Shown: positions 25,074-33,500 of the stretch, in pieces
How positions within the stretch are numbered: the stretch's first letter is position 1
Layout of the letters: every line of letters starts with the position of its first letter
Notes under the pieces: model-generated
The model's input: the letters and a program-made list of their open reading frames with translations, nothing else
Database searches by the model: none
What the model was told of the DNA's origin: nothing
Assembly: GCA_029260755.1 (NCBI GenBank)
Contig: JAJDCQ010000027.1
Coordinates: forward strand, 1-41,977
Origin: Planctomycetota bacterium
Lineage (GTDB): Bacteria; Planctomycetota; J058; JAJDCQ01
Length of the DNA stretch: 41,977 nt
Direction: 5' to 3'
Position numbers and translations under genes: made by a program

Positions 25074-25085
25074 TTTCTCGAGAAA
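25074..25085. promoter_or_regulatory. Palindrome TTTCTCGAGAAA, operator-like
   Basis: Perfect 12-bp palindrome within an 18-bp imperfect one (25071-25088). It lies 20 bp before the iteron-like repeats and about 230 bp before the dnaA-like promoter, in the 775-bp gene-free stretch 24732-25506. Probably a dimer binding site; the protein is unknown. Confidence 0.4.
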
Positions 25086-25105
25086 GGCGTTGGAACACGC
25101 CCGGA

Positions 25106-25148
25106 GTTTTCCAGACGTTTCCACGAGGTTTCAACGCGTTCCCCAATC
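25106..25148. repeat. Iteron-like array with 11-bp period upstream of the dnaA-like gene
   Basis: Four units start at 25106, 25117, 25128 and 25138: GTTTTCCAGAC, GTTTCCACGAG, GTTTCAACGC, GTTCCCCAATC. The 10-11 bp period places them on one helix face. TTTTCCAGA (25107-25115) differs from the DnaA box consensus TTWTNCACA at one position; the others are weaker. No gene is seen in 24732-25506; a frame at 24764-25069 has low-complexity Arg/Ser content and no ribosome site. Confidence 0.5.
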
Positions 25149-25306
25149 TCGGCGGAGCGCCCACGTTGCGAGTAGCACTAGCCCCACGCCACGCCTCAAC
25201 CCTCCGCGTCTTCACGACTTGCGGCATCGCCGCATCGCGAGGCCGGCCAGCCCCCGACCGGCGGTCCGGCGTAACCCCCGGCAAGGGAACGATCCTCGAA
25301 GTCGGT

Positions 25307-25335
25307 TTGGCGCGGGACCGCAATCACTCTAGAAT
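25307..25335 (+). promoter_or_regulatory. Probable promoter of the dnaA-like gene
   Basis: TTGGCG (25307-25312), 17-nt spacer, TAGAAT (25330-25335). It implies a leader of roughly 165 nt before ATG 25507. Confidence 0.6.
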
Positions 25336-25506
25336 CGCCCTCCTTCCGAACGAGCCGCCAGGCGGCTTCCTGCGTGAGCGAGCGAAGAGCGTCGGGTCGC
25401 CCTAGAGAGCGACCGGCCCACCCGCTCGCGCCGTCCGGACGCGCACCGAAGAGCTTCGTACAACGTCCGCCGCGTGACGCGCCCGCGCGCCGCGCTGACC
25501 GCAGCC

Positions 25507-27114
25507 ATGGGCTGTGCGGGGAGTTCTTTGCCTCGAGACGAAACGAACACGATCTGGCGCGACATCGTCGCGAGCGCCAAGGAGCGGCTCGGCTCGGCCG
25601 TCTGCCTCCGGATGCTCGAGGCGCTCCGTCTCGATCGACTCCAGATCGGCGGCGACGGCGGTGCGGTGATCGCCGAGGTCTCGGTGGAGCCCGCCTTCGC
25701 GCGCCCCGAGTGCATGGCGCGCGTCCGCGCGGCGGTCGACGCGGCCCTCGAGGCGCGCTTCGGGCGAGGAGCTCGGGCGGCGATCGCGGTGGCGAAGGTG
25801 CGCGCGCCCGGTTCATCTTCCGATGATGGGCGGCCGGCCCGGTCCTCGCGTTCCGGTCGGACCCGCACGCCCCGCTCGCGGTCCGCCCGACCGCGCTTCG
25901 ATGGCGCCCTGCGCCGGCCGACCTCCACCGCCGCGCTCGTCGCCCGAGGACCGGCGCGAGACGACGCGACCGGCCGGACGGCATCTCCCTCCGCCCGCCT
26001 CTCGCAGTCGGGCGAAGAGTGGGAGCGGGCCGAGCTGAACGACGCCCTCAGCCTCGACAGCTTCGTCGGCGGCGCCGCCAACCGGATCGTTCATCGGCTC
26101 GCCCGCGACGTCGCCGAGAGCCCGGGACGGGACGCCAACCCGCTGATGCTCTACGGCGCGAGCGGGACGGGAAAGACCCACCTCCTCCAGGGGATCGCGC
26201 AGCGCGCCCGCGCCGAGATGCGCGACGGCCGGGTGATCTACGCGACGGCCGAGACGTTCGGGAACAGGTTCGCGGCCTCGATCCGCACGCGGTCGGTGCA
26301 GCGCTTCCGCAACCGGCTTCGCGACACCGACTTCCTCGTCCTCGACGACGTCCAGCTCCTGCTCCGTCGCACCAAGGCCCAGGAGGAGCTGCTCCACACC
26401 CTCGACGCGCTCACCGCGCGGAAGAAGCAGGTCGTGATCGGTGCGGACATGCACCCGCGCCAGCTCGAGGGCTTCCACCCCGCGCTGCTCGGCCGCCTCG
26501 TCTCGGGGATCGTGATCGGCGTCGGGATCCCCGATCACCAGACGCGGCTCGGGATCGTCGCCAACCAGGCGCGTCTCTCGGGCGTGAACCTCTCATCGGA
26601 GGTCGCCGAGCTCCTCGCCCGCCGCTGCCGGACCAACGTCCGCGAGCTCGTCGGTGCGGTGAAGAAGCTCGGCCTCGTCGTGAGCCGCCTTCGCGTGCCG
26701 ATCGACGAGACGATGGCGCGCCGGATCCTCCGCGAGGACGTGCCGACGCCGGCGAACGGCGGATCGCCGAGCCTCGAGGAGATCTCCCGCCGCGTCAGCC
26801 GGGTCCTCGGCGTCGAGGCCGCGGACCTCCGCGGGGCGAGCCGGCGCGAGGTCGTCACCCTCGGGCGACGTCTCGCGATGGTGCTCGCCCGCCGGCACGT
26901 CGACGCGACCCTCCGCGAGATCGGCGCCCACTTCGGTCACAAGAGCGGGGCGAGCGTCTCCGCCGCCCAGCGCGTCATCGAGAAGCTCCGCTCCGATGAG
27001 GACGGCCACGTCGGGCGCATCTACAAGCGCCTCGACACCGAGCTCGCCGACGACTACGGGACTCCGCCGGAGCGCGCTCCCGGCCGGGCCCGGGGCCGCC
27101 TTCGCCGCGGCTGA
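25507..27114 (+). CDS. Divergent DnaA-family AAA+ protein
   Basis: 535 residues from ATG 25507; a GTG at 25474 is also in frame. The N-terminal segment (TIWRDIVASAKERLG) resembles DnaA domain I, followed by an Arg/Ser/Pro-rich linker (~100-165). The AAA+ domain has Walker A GASGTGKTHL (~216-225), Walker B FLVLDDVQLL, and a sensor-type NVRELVGAVKKL. Domain IV is recognisable (VVTLGRRLAMVLARRHVDAT, then LREIGAHFGHKSGASV), but the family signature GGRDHTTV reads GHKSGASV, so the residues that contact the DnaA box in E. coli (Asp, His, Thr) are replaced. It may be the initiator with altered specificity or a second DnaA-like regulator; no dnaN or recF follows. Iteron-like repeats lie upstream. The symbol is withheld because of the altered signature. 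Confidence 0.8.
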   Translation: MGCAGSSLPRDETNTIWRDIVASAKERLGSAVCLRMLEALRLDRLQIGGDGGAVIAEVSVEPAFARPECMARVRAAVDAALEARFGRGARAAIAVAKVRAPGSSSDDGRPARSSRSGRTRTPRSRSARPRFDGALRRPTSTAALVARGPARDDATGRTASPSARLSQSGEEWERAELNDALSLDSFVGGAANRIVHRLARDVAESPGRDANPLMLYGASGTGKTHLLQGIAQRARAEMRDGRVIYATAETFGNRFAASIRTRSVQRFRNRLRDTDFLVLDDVQLLLRRTKAQEELLHTLDALTARKKQVVIGADMHPRQLEGFHPALLGRLVSGIVIGVGIPDHQTRLGIVANQARLSGVNLSSEVAELLARRCRTNVRELVGAVKKLGLVVSRLRVPIDETMARRILREDVPTPANGGSPSLEEISRRVSRVLGVEAADLRGASRREVVTLGRRLAMVLARRHVDATLREIGAHFGHKSGASVSAAQRVIEKLRSDEDGHVGRIYKRLDTELADDYGTPPERAPGRARGRLRRG

Positions 27115-27189
27115 GTGGCCTGTGAGGCGTCCGGCCGGGCGCCTCTCGATCGACTCCGACCCGACGCGAGCCACCCCCCTTCGGCCTCA

Positions 27190-27218
27190 TTGCCTCGTCG
27201 GCGGGGCGCGGGTAGGCT
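27190..27218 (+). promoter_or_regulatory. Probable promoter of the malic enzyme gene
   Basis: TTGCCT (27190-27195), 17-nt spacer, TAGGCT (27213-27218), about 84 nt before the start codon. Confidence 0.55.
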
Positions 27219-27301
27219 CTGACGCTCGGTCGCCCGCTCCCGCGGGCCGACGACCGCCCTCGCGCGCCTGCCGCGCCTGATCACGACGGAGAGAGACCTC
27301 G

Positions 27302-29026
27302 ATGAACGACGACTGGCTCCGCACCGACGACGACGGAAATCCCTACCTCGAGGTGCCGGTTCGGGGCGCCGACCTGCTCGAGACGCCGCTGCTCAACAAG
27401 GTGACCGCGTTCACCGATCAGGAGCGCTCGGAGCTCGGCCTGCGCGGGCTCCTCCCGTCCGCGGTCGCGACGATGCAGCAGCAGCTCGACCGCTGCTACC
27501 TGGCGTTCAAGCAGAAGACGGTCAACCTGGAGCGCTACATCTACCTCGCCTCGCTCCAGGACCGGAACGAGACCCTCTTTTACCGACTCGTCCTCGAGAA
27601 CCTCGAGGAGATGGTGCCGGTGATCTACACGCCGGTCGTCGCCGAGGCGTGCCAGAACTGGAGCAAGATCTTCCGCAACTCGCGGGGCCTCTACATCGGC
27701 CCCAACGACAAGGACCGGCTCGACGAGATCTTCGACAACGTCCACCTGGCCGACGTCGACATCATCGTCGTCACCGACAACGAGCGGATCCTCGGCGTCG
27801 GCGACCAGGGCGCGGGCGGCATGGGCATCCCGATCGGGAAGCTCGCCCTCTACACGATCGGCGCGGGGATCGACCCGAGCCGGTGCCTCCCGGTGAGCCT
27901 CGACGTCGGCACGAACAACAAGGAGCTCCTCGACGACCCGCTCTACATCGGGCGAAAGGAGCCGCGCCTCCGCGGCGACGAGTACTGGGACCTGGTCGAC
28001 CGGTTCGTCGCGGCCGTGAAGAAGCGCTTCCCGACCGCGCTCCTGCAGTTCGAGGACTTCGGGAACAGCACCTCGTTCCGCCACCTCGACAAGTACCGGA
28101 CGGAGATCCTCTCGTTCAACGACGACATCCAGGGGACGGCCGCGACGGTGGTCGCCGGCCTCGTCGGCGCCCTCCGGATCACCGGCGCCAACCTCAAGGA
28201 CCAGGTCGTCGTCTTCAGCGGCTCGGGCTCGGCCGGCATCGGGATCGCCCGGCAGATCCACGCCGCCATGGTAGAGGACGGCGCCGACCCCGACGTCGCG
28301 CGCTCGAACATCTTCACGACGGACAGCAAGGGCCTCGTGATGGCCGACCGGGCCGACCCGCTCGCCGAGCACAAGAAGACGTTCGCGAAGGACCGGGGCC
28401 GGGTCGACGGCTGGAAGGTCGCGGATCCCAAGGCGATCACCCTCGCCGAGGTCGTCGCGAACGCGAAGCCGACCGTGCTGATCGGCGTGAGCGGCCAGGG
28501 CGGCAGCTTCGACGAGAGCCTCATCAAGACGATGGCCAGCAACTGCGAGCGGCCGATCGTCTTCCCGCTGAGCAACCCGACGAGCAAGACCGAGGTGAAG
28601 CCGGCGGACGTCTGGAAGTGGACCGACGGCAAGTGCGTCGTCGCGACCGGCAGCCCGTTCGACCCGGTCGTGCACGGCGGCAAGAGCCACCGCATCGGTC
28701 AGTGCAACAACATGTTCGTCTTCCCCGGCGTCGGCCTCGGCGCGCTCGTCGCGAAGGCGCAGCAGGTGACCGACGGCATGTTCCTCTCGGGCGCTCGCGC
28801 CCTCGCCGCGTGCGTGCCGGCCGACGCGCTCGAGCAGGCGTGCGTCTTCCCCGACATCGACGCGGTCCGCGACTGCAGCCTCAAGGTCGCGATCGCGGTC
28901 GCCGAGCGGGCGATCGCCGACGGCGTCGCGCCCGACAGCCCCAAGGGCGACGAGCTCGCGAAGGCGGTCGAGAAGGCGATGTGGTTCCCCGAGTACCTGC
29001 CCTACCGCGCTGCCAAGAAGCGGTAG
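27302..29026 (+). CDS. maeA: Malate dehydrogenase (oxaloacetate-decarboxylating), NAD-type malic enzyme
   Basis: 574 residues, close to the 560-575 of the large malic enzyme class. It oxidatively decarboxylates malate to pyruvate and CO2 in the cytoplasm, linking the TCA cycle to pyruvate and acetyl-CoA. Diagnostic segments: YLASLQDRNETLFYRLVLEN, VPVIYTPVVAEACQNW with the catalytic Tyr, ERILGVGDQGAGGMGIPIGK with the catalytic Lys, LQFEDFGNSTSF and FNDDIQGTAATV (metal and substrate binding), and the Rossmann loop VFSGSGSAGIGIA. Cofactor preference (NAD over NADP) is inferred from similarity to SfcA/MaeA-like proteins. Start ATG 27302 with GGAGAGAG in front. It stands alone, with its own promoter and a strong hairpin after the stop. 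Confidence 0.93.
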   Translation: MNDDWLRTDDDGNPYLEVPVRGADLLETPLLNKVTAFTDQERSELGLRGLLPSAVATMQQQLDRCYLAFKQKTVNLERYIYLASLQDRNETLFYRLVLENLEEMVPVIYTPVVAEACQNWSKIFRNSRGLYIGPNDKDRLDEIFDNVHLADVDIIVVTDNERILGVGDQGAGGMGIPIGKLALYTIGAGIDPSRCLPVSLDVGTNNKELLDDPLYIGRKEPRLRGDEYWDLVDRFVAAVKKRFPTALLQFEDFGNSTSFRHLDKYRTEILSFNDDIQGTAATVVAGLVGALRITGANLKDQVVVFSGSGSAGIGIARQIHAAMVEDGADPDVARSNIFTTDSKGLVMADRADPLAEHKKTFAKDRGRVDGWKVADPKAITLAEVVANAKPTVLIGVSGQGGSFDESLIKTMASNCERPIVFPLSNPTSKTEVKPADVWKWTDGKCVVATGSPFDPVVHGGKSHRIGQCNNMFVFPGVGLGALVAKAQQVTDGMFLSGARALAACVPADALEQACVFPDIDAVRDCSLKVAIAVAERAIADGVAPDSPKGDELAKAVEKAMWFPEYLPYRAAKKR

Positions 29027-29055
29027 CGCGCGGCACGGTCGCCGTCCGTCCATGG

Positions 29056-29086
29056 AGAGGGCTCGCGAGATTCTCGCGAGCCCTCT
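29056..29086 (+). terminator. Strong hairpin terminator after the malic enzyme gene
   Basis: Perfect 14-bp stem AGAGGGCTCGCGAG (29056-29069) with 29073-29086 and a 3-nt ATT loop, 30 nt after the stop. The downstream T-tract is weak (GTCCTTGGG). It lies between convergent genes and may serve both. Confidence 0.75.
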
Positions 29087-29119
29087 GTCCTTGGGTGCTT
29101 GCTCCGCGGGCGGCCCCGT

Positions 29120-29836
29120 CTACCGGTAGGCGTAGCCCGAGACGTACTCGACCACCTCGATCTCGAAGCCGTCGGGGTCCTCGAAGTAGACCGCCCGCCC
29201 CTCGGGCCGGTTCGCCTCCTCGGTCACCTCGACGTCCTCCCGGTCGAGTCGATCGCGGAGCGCCTCGAGGTCGTCGGTCGTCAGCCCCAGGTGGAGGAAA
29301 CGACTCCGCGGGCCGCCGACGGGGCGCTCCACCTCGGTCAGGGCCAGGTAGAACTGGTCGGTTCCGACGTGGACGCTCCGACCGTAGGGGCCGATCCCGT
29401 CGTAGCGCACCTCGAAGCCGAACACGCGCCGGTAGAAGTCGATGCTGCGATCGGCGTCGCGCACGGTCAGGTGGATGTGCTCGAGCCGGGTCGCGACGTG
29501 CCGGCTCGACGCGGTGATCGGCGCCCGGGCCGATCGGGGCGCCTCGGGCGTCTCGCCGGCATCCTCGGTCGCCTCGGGGCGCTCGGCGGGGGTCGTCGCG
29601 GGAGTGATCGCGGGGGTCGTCATCGTCTCTGCCTCCTTCGGGGGCTCGGGGTCCTCGGAGATCTCGTTCGTCCAGTGCGCCACACCGATCCCGATCGCCG
29701 CCGCCACCATGAACGGAAGCCAGAGGGCCACCCAGGCGTCACCGGGCAGGCTCGGGTGGGCGGGGGTCGGGTGCGTCTCGGTGAGAAGCGGTGCTTCGTA
29801 TCCCACGTGCATCTCGTGCCTGTCTTCCTGAGTCAT
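29120..29836 (-). CDS. Membrane-tethered VOC (glyoxalase/dioxygenase superfamily) protein
   Basis: 238 residues. A short N-terminal part, a single hydrophobic helix (WVALWLPFMVAAAIGIGVAH, ~35-55) and a Thr/Pro/Glu-rich tether (~60-110) precede a VOC domain. The latter reads LEHIHLTVRDADRSIDFYRR, FYLALTEVE, FLHLGLTTDDLEALRDRL and AVYFEDPDGFEIEVVEY, with candidate metal ligands His in HIHL, His in FLHLG and Glu in FEIEV. Such domains act as lyases, dioxygenases or antibiotic-binding proteins; the substrate cannot be told. The membrane tether is unusual, since VOC proteins are normally soluble. An internal ATG at the start of MTTPAITPATTP could give a soluble form. It is convergent with malic enzyme and has a TTGACA promoter flanked by dyad repeats. 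Confidence 0.75.
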   Translation of the reverse strand: MTQEDRHEMHVGYEAPLLTETHPTPAHPSLPGDAWVALWLPFMVAAAIGIGVAHWTNEISEDPEPPKEAETMTTPAITPATTPAERPEATEDAGETPEAPRSARAPITASSRHVATRLEHIHLTVRDADRSIDFYRRVFGFEVRYDGIGPYGRSVHVGTDQFYLALTEVERPVGGPRSRFLHLGLTTDDLEALRDRLDREDVEVTEEANRPEGRAVYFEDPDGFEIEVVEYVSGYAYR

Positions 29837-29841
29837 TAGAA

Positions 29842-29906
29842 AAGCGATTGCTTTCCCAATAGGCCTATCGTGCTCATTCCGAAGAATATGTCAAGCAGTT
29901 GCTTTC
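29842..29906 (-). promoter_or_regulatory. Promoter of the VOC gene with two dyad-repeat operator candidates
   Basis: On the minus strand a perfect TTGACA -35 (29894-29889) is followed, 19 nt on, by GATAGG. Two copies of a dyad-like 14-mer lie 51 bp apart: AAGCGATTGCTTTC (29842-29855) and AAGCAGTTGCTTTC (29893-29906). The second overlaps the -35, the first lies just before the start codon. Arrangement and spacing suit a repressor bound at two sites. Confidence 0.5.
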
Positions 29907-30173
29907 TTTTCATCCGAGATCGACCTCGCGCGAACGCGAGACGGAGCCGCCCCCGCGCCGAGGCGCAGGAACCGCAGGAGAGGTCTGGTCGATCCTGGAG
30001 TCGCCCGGAACCGGGCAGGTCAGCGCGTCGCCGCGGCCATCATCGTCTTCCCCCCTTCACGGCCAGCCGGCCCTGAGCTCCGGCTGCGTCCAAGATGAAG
30101 GAGGAGAGGGGGGGGAGCTGTCGCGGAAAACGAGGAAGGGAGCTCACGCAGAGTCGGCTTCGCCGACGATCTC

Positions 30174-30331
30174 TCACGCCAAGGACGCCAAGAGGCCAAG
30201 GCCGCCAAGTGTCCCCTCCGGCGCACAGCGACCGGCGAAGGGTCGGGCGCGTCCGTCGGCGGGTCTCTCCTTCGGAGTGGCCCCTTGGCGTTCCTGGCGT
30301 TTCGACTCGAACCTTGGCGGACTTGGCGTGA
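30174..30331. repeat. Inverted clusters of GCCAAGG-type repeats
   Basis: Left cluster 30174-30209 (TCACGCCAAGGACGCCAAG and further CCAAGG/CGCCAAG units). Right clusters 30283-30300 and 30312-30331 are the reverse (CTTGGCG units), the outer 19 nt matching at 17 positions. A hairpin GTCGGCTTCGCCGAC lies just left (30153-30167). It forms part of the gene-free stretch 29907-30575. Similar GCCAAGGAC-like extragenic repeats are common in environmental bacteria, as I recall; function unknown. Confidence 0.6.
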
Positions 30332-30380
30332 GGATGGACTCGTGCGTAGGAACACGAGAGTCCCCGCTCCGATCGGCTGA

Positions 30381-30525
30381 CGATCCACAGATTTCACAGA
30401 TTACACAGATTACGAGCTGCCGAAGGCGGTCATCCCTCGCCGAAGGGCGCAGGCCCGTTTCGGGCATCGGCAACGACTCGGACCCGCCCGCGGCAATCTG
30501 TGTAATCTGTGAAATCTGTGGATCG
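30381..30525. repeat. Perfect 31-bp inverted repeat built of CACAGATT units
   Basis: Arms 30381-30411 and 30495-30525 are exact reverse complements over 31 nt, separated by 83 nt. Each arm is itself three units of CACAGATT(A/T). It starts 50 bp after the GCCAAGG clusters and ends 50 bp before the stop of the sigma-factor gene. No coding potential was seen. Confidence 0.75.
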
Positions 30526-30575
30526 TTCATCGCGACGGCAATCGCACGCTCCTGTTCGAGGAACCAACCGCCGGC

Positions 30576-33500
30576 TCACTCGCCAGGCCGAAGCTCGACC
30601 TCCCGCTCTCCACCCGCCGGCAACGTGACGATCTCGCTCCCGGTCCCATCCCCGAAGACCCGCCACCGGCCGCCCGGCACCTCGTCGAACGCGAACCGGC
30701 CGTCCGCGTCGGTCGCCGTCTGCCTCCCGGTTCCCTTCATCAGCGACTCGCCGGGCCGGACCCGCCACACCGTCGCGAGCGCGACCGGCGCGCCGCGGTC
30801 GTCGAGGACGCGTCCGGCGATCCGGCCGGCCCGCTCGAGGACGATCCGTGGCTCGGCGCCGCCCTCGAGGTCTCCCTCGATCACGACCGGGCAGCGACCG
30901 GGGGCGCGCACCTCGACGCGGTCGGCGACGTCGGGGCCGAGCAGGCCCTCGAGGACGAACCTCCCATCCGCTCCCGTCATCGCCGCGGCGCGGTTGCCGT
31001 CGCCGAGATCGCGGATCCACTCGTAGATCGAGACCTCCGCGTCGACGATCGGACTCCCGTCCTCGAGCGCCACCACGGCTCCCGTGAGCCGACCGGTCGC
31101 CCGCTCGAGAGCGATCGAGACGCCGCGTCGCTCGCCGGGGGCGAGATCGGTCTCCGCGCGACCGACGCGGAACCCCGCCGCGAGCGCCGTGACCTCGTAG
31201 CGCCCGGCGGGCAGCTCGGTGAGATGCCACGCCCCGTCGTCGGACGGACCCTCGGCGCTCCCCTCGGGGACCGCGCCGTGGCCGCCGACCCGTCGAGCGC
31301 GGATCGCCGCCCGAGTCCCGGCGAGCGGCTCCCCGTCGGGTCCGGCGACCCGGACATCGAGCGCTCCGCGGCGGGTGAACGTGAACACGAGCGCGTCGCC
31401 GGGACGATGGACTCGCTCCTCGGTCGTCGCGCTGCCGAGGTCCGCCGGGAGGCTCGCGGCGATGACGACGCCGTCGGTCGGTGCGGCCTCGATCCGGAAG
31501 TGACCGTCCGGACCGCTCTTCACCGTCGCGACCGCCAGCCCGCGGATCGTCTCGAGCGGCCGCTCCTCGTCGTCGCCGTCGAAGCGAAAGATCGGGTCGC
31601 GCCAGACCCGCCGGCGGACCGACGGGAGCCGGACGCGGACCGTCGCCCCCGCCACCGCCGTCCCGTCGTCCCAGCGGCACTCGCCCTCGATCGCGTGGCC
31701 CTCGACGAGGAGCAGCTCCACGGCGCTCGAGACCGCGGGCGCGGGCTCAACCGGCACCTCGACGAGCTCGGCCGGCACGCAGCCCAGCGCCGTCGCGAGC
31801 ACGCGATGCGGCCCCTCGATGAGGCCGGCGATCGCGAAGCGGCCGTCGGCGCCGGTCGTCGCGACGCGCGTGACCGGATCGTCGAGCCCGCCGATCCGCG
31901 CAGGCTGCTCCGGACCGACCAGGACCGTCGCGTCGCTGATCGGTCGCCCCTGCGGCGTCCGGACGACGCCGACGAGCCGGCCGCCGCCCTCGAGCTCGAT
32001 CGTGCCGAGATCGAGCGCTCCGCCGACGAGCTCCCCGTCGGCGAGGGCGACGCGGCGCTCGCGGAGCGCCGGATGGAACGCGACGAGATCGACCGCGGTG
32101 AGCGCGTCATCAGGATCGCGTCGCGTGCGGAGCTCGAAGCGACCGTCGTCGCCGGTGCTCGCCGAGAAGGCCGGCGGGGCGAGGTGGTCGGCGTGGAGCG
32201 GCTCGACCATGACCTGCTTCACGCCGCCGGCGAGGGCGACGCCCGTCCCGCCGAGCGGCGCTCCGCCGGGGCCGACGACACGACCCCGGATGATCAACCC
32301 GAGCTTCACGACGAGGCGGAGGGAACGGGTCTCGCCGGGAGCGAGCGTGATGCTCTCGCAGATGGGAAGCGCCCCCACCCGCGTCCGGAAGACGAGCAGG
32401 TCGAAGGGCCGTCCCGCGGCGACGTCGTCGAGAACGAAGCGCCCGCCTCGATCGGTCCTGGCTGCGAGGATCCTCCCGCCGACCGAGGCCTGAACCGAAG
32501 CGCCCTCGACCGGCTCGCCGCCAGGCAGGACGACGAGGCCGAGGATCGTCCCGGTCGCCTCGAGCGCCGGCCGGCCCTCGCTCTCGGCCGATGACGCCGC
32601 GCCCCGACCGGGCGACCCCGCCGGGTCCCCCGCGGGCGGCTCCCGATCCGGCGCCACCGGGTCGCGCCCGATCGTCCCGCCGTTCGCGGGCGACGAACCG
32701 ATCGCGTCGCCGCCGGCCGCTCCGCCGGACGTGGCGGCGAGGGTCGCGCCGCGCGGGGACGCCGACGTCGGGACGCGCGGCTCGAGGACCCGGTCGACGC
32801 CGGCGGCCAGAGCGAGCGCCGCGACGACCGCGGCGATGGCGGTGATCACGCCGACCGACTTGGCCGCGCCGGAGCTCGCGGCGGCCGGCGAGCCCGGCGG
32901 GGAACCCGCCGGCGCACCCGGGGTCGGAGCGCTTCGAGCCATGTCGACGATCCGGGCCGCGAGCGTCGCCGACACCGGCTCGGACGCGATCGCGTCGAGC
33001 GCGCCGGCCAGCGCCGGCTCGAACGCGGGCGCGGCGAGCGCGCTCGCCCCGGCGGGGACCAGCCGACCGCGGAGCTGCTCGACCGCCGCGTGGATCCGCG
33101 AGGCGACGGTGCCCGCCGGCACCTCGAGGGCCGCGGCGACCTCGGCGTAGGAGAGCCCGCCGAGGTAGCGGAGCAGGACCGGCTCGCGCAGGGTCGCCGG
33201 CAGCGCCTCGACCGCCGCGAGCACCTCGCCGCGGAACGCGGCCTCCTCGGGGGCGAGCAGCCTCCCCCCGTCGGCCTCGCGCCGGGTCGTCCGCACGGCC
33301 GCCTCCTCCTCGTGGCGCGCGCGGCGCCCGGCGGCGCGCGTCGCCTGGCGCGCCTCGTTGACCGCGATACGGAAGAGCCACGCCCGCACCGAGCCGCGCG
33401 GCTGCCAGCGGGCGGCGCCGTGAATCACCCGGAGGAAGGTCTCGCTCGTGACGTCGTCGGCCGCCGCCGCCCGGGCCGGGCCGAGGACGGTCCGGACGAG

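Noticed and set aside
29899..31026. 375-residue plus-strand frame
   Set aside because: Runs through the inverted repeats and antisense to the sigma-factor gene, with no domain and no ribosome site.
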